Of a stretch of 14,430 nt of DNA, positions 1 to 6,538 are shown piece after piece. The notes under the pieces were generated by a model. The model was given only the letters and a program-made list of their open reading frames with translations. It ran no database searches and was not told the DNA's origin. The translations under genes were made by a program, and so were the position numbers. Each line of letters begins with the position of its first letter. Within the stretch, counting starts at the first letter, position 1. The DNA is from an uncultured Coriobacteriaceae bacterium (GTDB lineage Bacteria > Actinomycetota > Coriobacteriia > Coriobacteriales > Atopobiaceae), in contig URWR01000024.1 in NCBI GenBank assembly GCA_900551595.1, positions 1-14,430 on the forward strand, written 5' to 3'.

Positions 1-1
1 A

Positions 2-190
2 GCAGAGCTGGGCGTTAAGCTTACGTCCGCTGGTGCCACATGGCCTGGTGGCAATGATCCTTACGACACCAACATTCGAATTGCTCCGACATATCCTTCG
101 CTTGAAGAGCTGTCTAAAGCTCTCGATGTATTTGTTGTTTGCGCAAGGATTGTTTCAGCGCGATTGGCACTTTCTGCTCAAACGGCATAA
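2..190 (+). CDS. PLP-dependent aminotransferase, C-terminal fragment (5' end outside the window)
   Basis: An open frame enters from the left edge and ends at TAA 188-190, giving 62 residues. The fragment reads ...SAGATWPGGNDPYDTNIRIA followed by PTYPSLEELSKAL. This matches, from memory, the C-terminal small domain of class I/II fold-type I aminotransferases of the kind often annotated as aspartate aminotransferase-like (Asp_aminotransf family). In these a GATxPxGxDPxDxNIRIAP motif carries the arginine that binds the substrate carboxylate; here that arginine is in NIRIAP. The enzyme would be cytosolic and transfer amino groups using pyridoxal phosphate. The catalytic lysine lies upstream and is not visible, so substrate and exact subfamily cannot be given. 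A weak hairpin terminator follows about 80 nt after the stop. Confidence 0.72.
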   Translation, partial: AELGVKLTSAGATWPGGNDPYDTNIRIAPTYPSLEELSKALDVFVVCARIVSARLALSAQTA

Positions 191-270
191 TGGACAAGAT
201 TGAATAGGCGCTTTATCCGGCGAAATTCGGACAGATTTCGGGTTTCGCCGTATGAGCTTCATGACATAAC

Positions 271-293
271 GGTGCAAAGCACCTCATCTTTTT
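271..293 (+). terminator. Weak Rho-independent terminator candidate after the aminotransferase
   Basis: A 5-bp perfect stem, GGTGC (271-275) with GCACC (279-283), closes an AAA loop. After five nucleotides comes a run of five T (289-293). The stem is short and the T-run offset, so termination may be only partial. An earlier 8-bp inverted repeat, CGGCGAAA (218-225) with TTTCGCCG (243-250), has a 17-nt loop and no T-run; it may contribute to 3'-end structure. Confidence 0.4.
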
Positions 294-321
294 CGGTGAG
301 TGGCTTGAAACTTGTCTCTTT

Positions 322-352
322 TTGTAAAATGGACAATTGCATGCGTTATAGA
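322..352 (+). promoter_or_regulatory. Possible sigma-70-type promoter for the TPR-STAS-tat operon
   Basis: A TTGTAA hexamer (322-327) and a TATAGA hexamer (347-352) lie 19 nt apart, about 57 nt upstream of the chosen ATG at 410. The spacing is longer than the ideal 17 nt. Another -35-like hexamer, TTGAAA, sits at 305-310 but has no well-spaced partner. The location between a terminator candidate and the first gene of an operon is the main support. Confidence 0.25.
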
Positions 353-409
353 TAGAGCCAATCGTTGGGCGCTGAACGCTTTGCTAGCACGAGAGAGGTG
401 TGTTCGCCT

Positions 410-1318
410 ATGGCGAATAACAAGAAGCGGGGACGCAGTAAACAGAACAAACACGCACGTCGTGTTCATCAAAACGCAGAGAGTAAGTCATCTCGCTCTG
501 CCAGTAAGGTGAGCACGGTTTCGTCGCGCACCCCAAGCGATTCTGCTGTAAAGCAAAAGAGCAAGACTTCTTCTGGAGCGCCGGTCAAGAGCCGCTGGAT
601 GGCGGTTGTTATTATCATCCTTGCAGTCCTTATGGTGCTTTCAGTGCTGTTGCCCTCGCTTTCGAGCATCTTTGGAACAGGAACTACAGATACTTCAGCT
701 GCATCGGATACATCAGAAGCATCGACTGAAAGCATGGAAACTGTTGATGCGACCTATGGTTCCGAAGTGTCTGATTTGCAAACGCGCTTGGATAATGCGT
801 CAAACGATAATGAGCGCCTCGCACCCCTGTTGAATCTGGGCGATACCTATCTTGAATGGGCTTCGGCTGCAAGTCCTTATGCAACAGATGAGACAGGCCA
901 GCAGCACGTACAGGAACTCTATGGGCTCGCACAGAGTACCTATGAAGAGTATCTTGCACTTCACGAATCGAGCGATATTCGAACTCGTGTTGCCCTTTGT
1001 CAGTTCTATGCAGGGGATGTTGATGGGGCTATCAGCGCTCTTGAGTCCTTTGTTGCAACAGACGATGGCAATAACTATGGTCCAGCATGGGCTTATCTTG
1101 GAATGATGTATCAGCAAAATGGTGATACAGAAGCGGCTAAACATGCCTATACCGAGGCAACGAGAGCTGACGCCGATGACAGTTATGGTGCAAAATCATA
1201 TGCTACACAGCAACTTGCTAATCTGCAGGCTGCTGAATCTGGAAGCCAAACTGATACAACTGACACACAGGGCAGTCTGGAAAATATGCTCAACAACACC
1301 GCCACTTCCGGCAACTGA
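410..1318 (+). CDS. Membrane-anchored tetratricopeptide-repeat (TPR) protein
   Basis: 302 residues from ATG 410. This start is preferred over an upstream in-frame ATG at 365 because GAGAGAGG (391-398) lies 11 nt before it. Residues 1-62 are rich in Lys, Arg and Ser (MANNKKRGRSKQNKHARR...), suggesting a cytosolic, positively charged segment. Residues 63-88 (WMAVVIIILAVLMVLSVLL) form one hydrophobic membrane span. A Ser/Thr/Asp-rich linker follows (89-125). Residues about 135-275 are helical with TPR-like spacing, the clearest repeat being around 222-255 (GPAWAYLGMMYQQNGDTEAA). The positive-inside rule puts the TPR domain outside the cell. TPRs bind partner proteins, but no partner is shown. 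It is the first gene of a four-gene cluster with STAS, tatA/B and tatC, 12 nt before the STAS gene. A role linked to Tat or the cell envelope is inference only; the specific function is unknown. Confidence 0.75.
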   Translation: MANNKKRGRSKQNKHARRVHQNAESKSSRSASKVSTVSSRTPSDSAVKQKSKTSSGAPVKSRWMAVVIIILAVLMVLSVLLPSLSSIFGTGTTDTSAASDTSEASTESMETVDATYGSEVSDLQTRLDNASNDNERLAPLLNLGDTYLEWASAASPYATDETGQQHVQELYGLAQSTYEEYLALHESSDIRTRVALCQFYAGDVDGAISALESFVATDDGNNYGPAWAYLGMMYQQNGDTEAAKHAYTEATRADADDSYGAKSYATQQLANLQAAESGSQTDTTDTQGSLENMLNNTATSGN

Positions 1319-1330
1319 GATGAGGGAGCA

Positions 1331-1663
1331 ATGGAACTTACAATTACTACACGTCATGAGAACGACCGTGAAATCGTATTGGTTTCGGGAGAAGTTGACG
1401 TTTCTAATGCCGATGTTTTACGCGATGCATTGGATAAGACGTTAGCATCTGGTACTCATGATGTTGCAATAGACATCGCCGAGGTTCCCTACATCGATTC
1501 AACGGGAATTGGTGTTTTAGTTGGTGTTGTCCACAGAGCTCATGATGCAGGGATTCATGTGTCAGTGTTGCATCCTCAGCGGAACGTCATGCGTGTGCTG
1601 GGGCTTCTTGGTGTGGATGCCGAGCTCAATCTTGATTCTACAAATGCACCAGAGGAGGAGTAA
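1331..1663 (+). CDS. STAS-domain protein, anti-sigma factor antagonist (SpoIIAA/RsbV-like)
   Basis: 110 residues, a single STAS domain of the usual SpoIIAA/RsbV length. ATG 1331 follows GAGGGAG at about 7 nt. The signature YIDSTGIGVLVGVV (54-67) contains Ser57 in DSTGIG, the position phosphorylated by the cognate anti-sigma kinase in SpoIIAA/RsbV. The N-terminal LVSGEVDVSNA (17-27) is the conserved beta-strand region. In characterised systems the unphosphorylated protein frees a sigma factor by binding its anti-sigma kinase. No RsbW/SpoIIAB-type kinase, phosphatase or sigma factor gene is adjacent, so its partner must be elsewhere or its role may differ. It sits between the TPR gene and tatA/B, and its last codons hold the ribosome binding site of the next gene. 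Confidence 0.87.
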   Translation: MELTITTRHENDREIVLVSGEVDVSNADVLRDALDKTLASGTHDVAIDIAEVPYIDSTGIGVLVGVVHRAHDAGIHVSVLHPQRNVMRVLGLLGVDAELNLDSTNAPEEE

Positions 1664-1666
1664 GTA

Positions 1667-2347
1667 GTGTTTGGTATTGGAGGAACTGAGTTTGCCCTCA
1701 TCCTGCTCTTTGCCTTCCTCATTTTTGGGCCCGATAAGCTTCCTGGTATGGGTAGAACAATTGGCCGAGCTCTGCGCCAGTTCCGTCAGGCACAAGAAGG
1801 CCTTACTGAGGTAGTTCGCACTGAGATCGTTGATCCAGTCAGTGCAAAGGGTTCTTCATTTTTAGGTGACGAAGACGATGCTGACGCTGATGCAGATACT
1901 ACTGATGAGGCATCTCGTCGTCCTACAGAAACCTTTGCAGAGCGCAAAGCTCGCCTTGAGGCCGAGCGGAAAGCGGCAGCAGAAGCTTCTCAAGATGCAG
2001 CTACACAGGATGCATCGACGCCTCAGGCGGTTCCTGCCGTTTCATATGGGAACCCAGATTCTGATGAAGATATAGACGCAGTTGGCAGTGCAGTCGTGCT
2101 TCCTGCCGACTCAGATGGCGATGTTGATAGCTCTACTTCTACAGCAACAGCACATGAAGAGACAGCTTCTCAAGAACCCGATCTGGCAGCGCTGTACGGA
2201 CGTTCTACTCGTCGTGTTCGTAAGGTAACCGCTGTCCAGGCACGTGAAGTTGATACAGAAGACAGTGCTTCTCATGCGAGCGCTGAGGCAACTTCAGTTT
2301 CTGAGAAGGCCGACAACTCTGGAGAGGAGGCAGGGAGCACGCGTTAA
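1667..2347 (+). CDS. tatA: Sec-independent (Tat) translocase TatA/TatB-type subunit with long acidic tail
   Basis: 226 residues from GTG 1667, 3 nt after the STAS stop, with AGAGGAGGAG (1651-1660) just upstream. The N-terminus MFGIGGTEFALILLFAFLIF is a short membrane span, followed by the FG hinge (20-21) and GPDKLPGMGRTIGRALRQFR (21-40), the amphipathic helix of TatA/TatB. Features are mixed. Glu8 and the Gly-Pro after the hinge resemble TatB. The FG hinge and position beside tatC fit either. The protein works with TatC to move folded twin-arginine substrates across the membrane. Residues about 60-226 are an Ala/Asp/Ser/Thr/Glu-rich, probably disordered tail including DEDDADADADTTDEA (68-82) and a Lys/Glu/Arg/Ala helix near 90-110. 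At 226 residues it is far longer than most TatA proteins. The TatA versus TatB assignment is uncertain. Confidence 0.88.
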   Translation: MFGIGGTEFALILLFAFLIFGPDKLPGMGRTIGRALRQFRQAQEGLTEVVRTEIVDPVSAKGSSFLGDEDDADADADTTDEASRRPTETFAERKARLEAERKAAAEASQDAATQDASTPQAVPAVSYGNPDSDEDIDAVGSAVVLPADSDGDVDSSTSTATAHEETASQEPDLAALYGRSTRRVRKVTAVQAREVDTEDSASHASAEATSVSEKADNSGEEAGSTR

Positions 2348-2371
2348 AACGCCTTGTCCTCCCGTTGTTTT

Positions 2372-3157
2372 ATGCCTATTGGACCAGCGCGCATGCCGCT
2401 TCTCGACCACCTTGGGGAGCTTAGGCGTCGTCTTACCATTATCGTTGTTGCCGTTCTTATCACGGCTGTTGTAGTTTATGCGGCAACACCGACCATCATT
2501 GATATGCTGCTCGATCCAATTCGAGCCTACATTCCAGATGGCAAGCTGAGTGTTCTTACGGCCTTAGGTGGTTTTACCGTCCGTTTTAAGGTCTCGCTCT
2601 TTGTGGGCCTTATTGTTGCTTCCCCCATTGTTATCTGGCAGATTATGGCGTTCTTTCTCCCAGCGCTCAAACCAAATGAGAGACGGTGGGTCGTCCCAAC
2701 TTTTGCTGCTTTCATCATTCTTTTTCTCCTTGGAATGATCTTTTGTTATCTCGTTATTCTTAATGCAGCATTTGGTTGGCTTTATTCTCAAACGGTAGAA
2801 TTCGCCACAGTAGTTCCTCAGGCTGAGGACTATATCAGCATTATTATGCTGCTGGAGATCGGTTTTGGTATAGCTTTCCAGCTGCCGCTAGTCGTGTTTT
2901 ATCTCACAATCTTTCACATTGTGCCTTATTACACACTCAGGCGTTCTTGGCGCTATGTCTACGTAGCGCTTATGGTGATTTCCGGCATTACAACGCCGGA
3001 CGCCTCGCCTGTAACCATGATTCTCATGTTTGCGGCACTTGTCAGCCTTTATGAGATTTCGCTGGCTATTGCCCGCCAGGTTATATCTATTCGTGAAGGT
3101 AAGCAGGCTCTTAAATGGGACCGCGAGCAGTACGCTGCACACAGCATGGATGACTAG
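2372..3157 (+). CDS. tatC: Sec-independent protein translocase TatC
   Basis: 261 residues from ATG 2372, normal for TatC. The protein is the multi-spanning receptor for twin-arginine signal peptides. Visible hallmarks are LLDHLGELRRR (10-20), the N-terminal cytosolic motif with Glu16; the FFLPALKPNERR stretch (94-105) with Glu103 before the third span; and the late SGITTPDASP motif (204-213). Six hydrophobic segments are evident, roughly at 22-38, 70-90, 108-132, 153-178, 193-205 and 213-228. The start is uncertain. The frame is the same as tatA/B and separated from it by one TAA. Possible starts are TTG 2354, ATG 2372 and ATG 2396, none with a well-placed Shine-Dalgarno. ATG 2372 gives the N-terminus I expect for related TatC proteins. 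Translational coupling to tatA/B seems likely. Confidence 0.93.
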   Translation: MPIGPARMPLLDHLGELRRRLTIIVVAVLITAVVVYAATPTIIDMLLDPIRAYIPDGKLSVLTALGGFTVRFKVSLFVGLIVASPIVIWQIMAFFLPALKPNERRWVVPTFAAFIILFLLGMIFCYLVILNAAFGWLYSQTVEFATVVPQAEDYISIIMLLEIGFGIAFQLPLVVFYLTIFHIVPYYTLRRSWRYVYVALMVISGITTPDASPVTMILMFAALVSLYEISLAIARQVISIREGKQALKWDREQYAAHSMDD

Positions 3158-3256
3158 TCTGACAAAAGGATGAGTCGTGTGAAACTAACGTACATCCGTG
3201 AGAGTGGTTCCGTTGGTCGGGCTTGTTATTGAAGTTTTAGAGAAGACGGTCTTTCA

Positions 3257-3270
3257 GGCACTATAGTGCC
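3257..3270. promoter_or_regulatory. Perfect 14-bp palindrome upstream of topA, possible operator
   Basis: GGCACTATAGTGCC is an exact palindrome with no central spacer. It contains a TATAGT hexamer (3262-3267) that could be a -10 element, although no convincing -35 hexamer sits at the right distance upstream. It lies 64 nt before the topA start. No T-run follows, so it is not a terminator. A dimeric regulator binding site overlapping the promoter is one reading. As an RNA hairpin its loop would be too tight unless the centre opens. The rest of the 3158-3333 interval shows only a small GCAT-TCGG-ATGC hairpin (3286-3297). Confidence 0.35.
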
Positions 3271-3333
3271 GACTACATCCAGCTTGCATTCGGATGCTAA
3301 AAGATCTCGTCTCCAAATATAAGGAGCCGCCAC

Positions 3334-5829
3334 GTGAAGCTCGTTGTTGCAGAGAAGAACGATGCCGCACAACAGATAGCGCGCCTCTTATCAGATGAAG
3401 GTAAACCTTCAGCTGATAAGGTCTATAACACGCCGATTTATCGTTTTCGTCATGAAGGCGAAGATTGGGTAAGCATAGGCTTGCGCGGACATATTCTCGA
3501 ACCAAGCTTTCCTCCTGAGCTGCATTTTGATGCTCAAGAGGGCTGGTATGGTTTAACGGAAGATGGAGAGCATCTGCCAGCCAATGTTCCCGATGGTTTA
3601 GCGCGTCCTCCATATGAGTCTAAGCGTCGTCCATATCTAAAAGACGGTATTTCAATCAAGTCGTGGAATATACCGAGCTTGCCCTATCTCGTGTGGGCGC
3701 CCATCGAGAAGCTTCCCGCTGAAAAAGAGATCATTCGTGCATTGAAGAACCTTGCCAAGAAGGCTGATTCGGTCGTTATTGGCACCGACTTCGACCGTGA
3801 GGGTGAGCTTATTGGCTCGGATGCACTCATACAAATTCGTCAAGTTGCTCCCGATGTCCCTGTTTCACGTGCGCGTTATTCTGCATTCACAAAGCGCGAG
3901 ATAGATCATGCCTTCTCACACCTCGTTGATCTTGATCAAGATCTTGCTGATGCAGGTGATTCCCGTCGATATATCGACCTCATTTGGGGTGCAGTTCTGA
4001 CACGCTACCTTACCGTGGCAAAACGTGGTGGATTTGGGAATACCCGGTCGGCTGGTCGTGTGCAGACTCCCACGCTTGCACTCGTTGTAGCTCGAGAGCG
4101 TGAACGCGAGGCGTTTGTTCCAGAGGACTATTGGCAAATTGTTGGTATGGGTTCGTTTGAAGACGAAGAATTTAAGATGAGCCATATCAAAAATCGCTTC
4201 TCTGATGAACAAGAAGCACAGGCTGCATTTGAAAAGGCGTCCCTTGCCAACACAGCAACAGTAGTTGAAGTAACCAAGCGCCGTCGGCAGTCTAAGCCGC
4301 CCACACCCTTTAATACCACATCGCTGCAGGCAGCTGCTGCAGCTGAGGGTTTATCGCCGGCTCGAACTATGCGTATTGCGGAGTCGCTCTACATGGAGGG
4401 CCTCATTTCGTATCCGCGTGTAGACAATACTGTCTATCCTTCGTCATTGGACCTTGCCGGCGCTGTTCGCATGCTTTCAGGTGTACCTCAGTATGCCGAT
4501 GCATGTGCTGCTATTCTTTCGGAAGGTTCCTTCCATCCAACGCGAGGTAAGCAGCAAACAACCGACCACCCACCCATTTATCCAACGGGTGTCGCCAGTC
4601 CTGATCGCTTGAAGCCTGCAGAGTGGAAGCTTTACAACCTTGTGGCTCGTAGGTTTTTGGCAACTCTTATGAACCCAGCAGTTATAGAAGGTACAAAGGT
4701 TCGCTTGGATGTCGGTGGTGAGCTTTTCCAGGCCTCAGGCGATGTTTTGGTTGAGCGCGGATACCGTGCGATTTATCCCTTTGGTCTCAAGCGCGACGAA
4801 CAACTCCCTGCTCTTGCGGAAAACGATACCGTTGGTGTACATGATTTAGAGCTTTTGAAGAAGCAAACAGAGCCGCCTGCTCGTTATAGTCAGGGCAAGC
4901 TTATTCAGGAGATGGAGCGGCTTGGTCTGGGAACAAAATCTACGCGTGCTTCCACCATCGAGCGTTTGTATGAAGTGAAGTATCTCAAAAACGATCCCGT
5001 GGAGCCGAGTCAACTCGGAATGGCAATTATTGATGCTCTGCATACGTGGGCACCGCGAATTACGACGCCAGAAATGACGAGTGAGCTCGAAGAGGACATG
5101 ACAAAAGTGTCCGAGGGCGATGATACGCGCGATGAGGTTGTATATCATTCTCGAGCATTGCTTGCAGCTATGATGGATGGCTTGGTTGAGCATACCGAGG
5201 ATTTAGGCGAAGCTATTTCAGATGCGGTAACAGCCGATGCAAAAGTGGGTGTGTGTCCCAAGTGTGGTCGTGACCTTGTTGTTAAGAACTCTGCTAAGAC
5301 ACGTTCAAGCTTTGTAGGCTGCATGGGATGGCCCGATTGTGATGTGACCTATCCGCTTCCTTCCAATTGTAAGATTGAGCCTCTTGAAGGCGATGAAGGG
5401 GTATGTCCTGAGTGTGGAGCTCCGAGGATTAAGGCGCAGCCATTCCGCAGCAAGGCGTATGAGATGTGCATCAATCCAGCTTGTCCCACAAATCGCGAGC
5501 CTGATGTTGTTGTTGGCACGTGCAAGGCATGCCAAGAGGCGGGACGCGAAGGCACGCTTATTGCACATAAGAGTGAGCGTACAGGTAAACGCTTTATTCG
5601 CTGCACTAATTTTGAAGAGTGTGGGACGAGTTATCCGTTGCCTGCACGAGGAGAACTTCACGCTACAGGTGAAGTGTGCCCCGATTGCGGAGCACCTCTC
5701 GTCGAGGTAGAAACGGCTCGCGGTCCTTGGAAACTTTGTCCTAATTATGAGTGTCCAAGTAAGGAAAAACGTGCAAGTACAGGACGAGGACGCGGGAAAA
5801 AGCGTTCAACGAAGAAGCAAGCTAAATAG
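3334..5829 (+). CDS. topA: Type IA DNA topoisomerase I, archaeal-like, with four C-terminal zinc ribbons
   Basis: 831 residues from GTG 3334, with AAGGAG (3321-3326) 7 nt upstream. The enzyme relaxes negatively supercoiled DNA by single-strand passage. The N-terminal TOPRIM domain shows KLVVAEKND with Glu7 and GTDFDREGELIG (150-161) with Asp152, Asp154 and Glu156 for Mg binding. The active-site motif is GLISYPRVDNT (356-366), with Tyr360 as the nucleophile and Arg362. ISYPR and the N-terminal stretch IGLRGHILEPSFPPE (48-62) look more like archaeal TopA than the ITYMRTDS form of typical bacterial TopA. Four four-cysteine zinc ribbons follow: C641/644/663/669, C691/694/712/717, C730/733/757/763 and C782/785/802/807. 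The C-terminus is a basic Lys/Arg tail (811-831). tmk follows after a 34-nt gap, as the likely next gene of the operon. Confidence 0.95.
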   Translation: MKLVVAEKNDAAQQIARLLSDEGKPSADKVYNTPIYRFRHEGEDWVSIGLRGHILEPSFPPELHFDAQEGWYGLTEDGEHLPANVPDGLARPPYESKRRPYLKDGISIKSWNIPSLPYLVWAPIEKLPAEKEIIRALKNLAKKADSVVIGTDFDREGELIGSDALIQIRQVAPDVPVSRARYSAFTKREIDHAFSHLVDLDQDLADAGDSRRYIDLIWGAVLTRYLTVAKRGGFGNTRSAGRVQTPTLALVVAREREREAFVPEDYWQIVGMGSFEDEEFKMSHIKNRFSDEQEAQAAFEKASLANTATVVEVTKRRRQSKPPTPFNTTSLQAAAAAEGLSPARTMRIAESLYMEGLISYPRVDNTVYPSSLDLAGAVRMLSGVPQYADACAAILSEGSFHPTRGKQQTTDHPPIYPTGVASPDRLKPAEWKLYNLVARRFLATLMNPAVIEGTKVRLDVGGELFQASGDVLVERGYRAIYPFGLKRDEQLPALAENDTVGVHDLELLKKQTEPPARYSQGKLIQEMERLGLGTKSTRASTIERLYEVKYLKNDPVEPSQLGMAIIDALHTWAPRITTPEMTSELEEDMTKVSEGDDTRDEVVYHSRALLAAMMDGLVEHTEDLGEAISDAVTADAKVGVCPKCGRDLVVKNSAKTRSSFVGCMGWPDCDVTYPLPSNCKIEPLEGDEGVCPECGAPRIKAQPFRSKAYEMCINPACPTNREPDVVVGTCKACQEAGREGTLIAHKSERTGKRFIRCTNFEECGTSYPLPARGELHATGEVCPDCGAPLVEVETARGPWKLCPNYECPSKEKRASTGRGRGKKRSTKKQAK

Positions 5830-5863
5830 CGAGCAGTTGGATTGATGTATGTCGGAGGGTTGT

Positions 5864-6538
5864 ATGACAGAAGGTCTCATGCGGGCACAAGGAGTGCAGC
5901 AAGGCGCATTCATAACGCTCGAGGGGCCAGATGGTTGTGGTAAGTCGACACAGGCTCGAATGTTAGCTGAGGCGCTTTCTAAGGACTCTACTGAGGTACT
6001 TAGTATTCGTGAGCCAGGTGGTACAGACATATCTGAGCGTATCCGTAAGCTCCTGCTTGATCCCGCCAATAACAGTATGAGCGCGGAATGCGAGCTTTTG
6101 CTCTACGAAGCCTCACGAGCGCAGCTCGTTAATCAGGTAATAAAACCGGCCTGTGCTCGTAATGCCATTGTGATATGCGATCGTTTTTATGATTCGACGT
6201 ATGCCTATCAGGCAGGCGCCCGTGGCTTGGATAAAGGTATGGTTGCGTGGGCTAATACGCTTGGATCGTGCGGATGTGTTCCCATCAGGACTATTTTGCT
6301 TGATCTCGAACCCTCAATTGCATTCAGACGTGCTGCTAAAGAGGGGACACCCGACAGGCTCGAAGCAGAAGGCCTGTGCTTTCAGGAGCGTGTGCGTGCG
6401 GCTTATCTGGAGCTTGCTCAACGCGAGCCTGAACGCATTTGCGTGGTTGATGCTTCAGGAAGTCCTGAGATGGTGCATGATCGTATTATTGAGGCTCTCG
6501 GTGACCTCAACCTTCCTTTTGCGACGGGGGTGTCGTAG
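5864..6538 (+). CDS. tmk: Thymidylate kinase (dTMP kinase)
   Basis: 224 residues from ATG 5864. An in-frame ATG at 5849 is possible, but GGAGGG (5854-5859) correctly precedes 5864. The enzyme phosphorylates dTMP to dTDP with ATP in the cytosol, for dTTP synthesis. The P-loop is FITLEGPDGCGKSTQ (16-30). The REPGGTDISERIRKLL stretch (49-64) binds the dTMP base and phosphate. ICDRFYDSTYAYQAGARGLD (104-123) is the conserved DR(F/Y)xxSxxAYQ motif. The lid region is RRAAKEGTPDRLE (155-167). Length is usual for the family (about 205-225). It lies between topA and holB, and its stop is immediately followed by the holB start codon. tmk next to holB is a common pairing in Gram-positive bacteria. Confidence 0.95.
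   Translation: MTEGLMRAQGVQQGAFITLEGPDGCGKSTQARMLAEALSKDSTEVLSIREPGGTDISERIRKLLLDPANNSMSAECELLLYEASRAQLVNQVIKPACARNAIVICDRFYDSTYAYQAGARGLDKGMVAWANTLGSCGCVPIRTILLDLEPSIAFRRAAKEGTPDRLEAEGLCFQERVRAAYLELAQREPERICVVDASGSPEMVHDRIIEALGDLNLPFATGVS

Noticed and set aside
218..250. 8-bp inverted repeat CGGCGAAA/TTTCGCCG as a terminator
   Set aside because: The 17-nt loop is long and no T-run follows; the 271-293 hairpin is a better candidate.
365..409. In-frame ATG at 365 extending the TPR protein by 15 residues
   Set aside because: The ATG at 410 has a GAGAGAGG ribosome binding site and starts a typical basic N-terminus; the extension has no ribosome binding site.
3254..3613. 119-codon minus-strand open frame across the topA start
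   Set aside because: It overlaps strongly conserved TopA codons and the topA upstream region; no motif or ribosome binding site.
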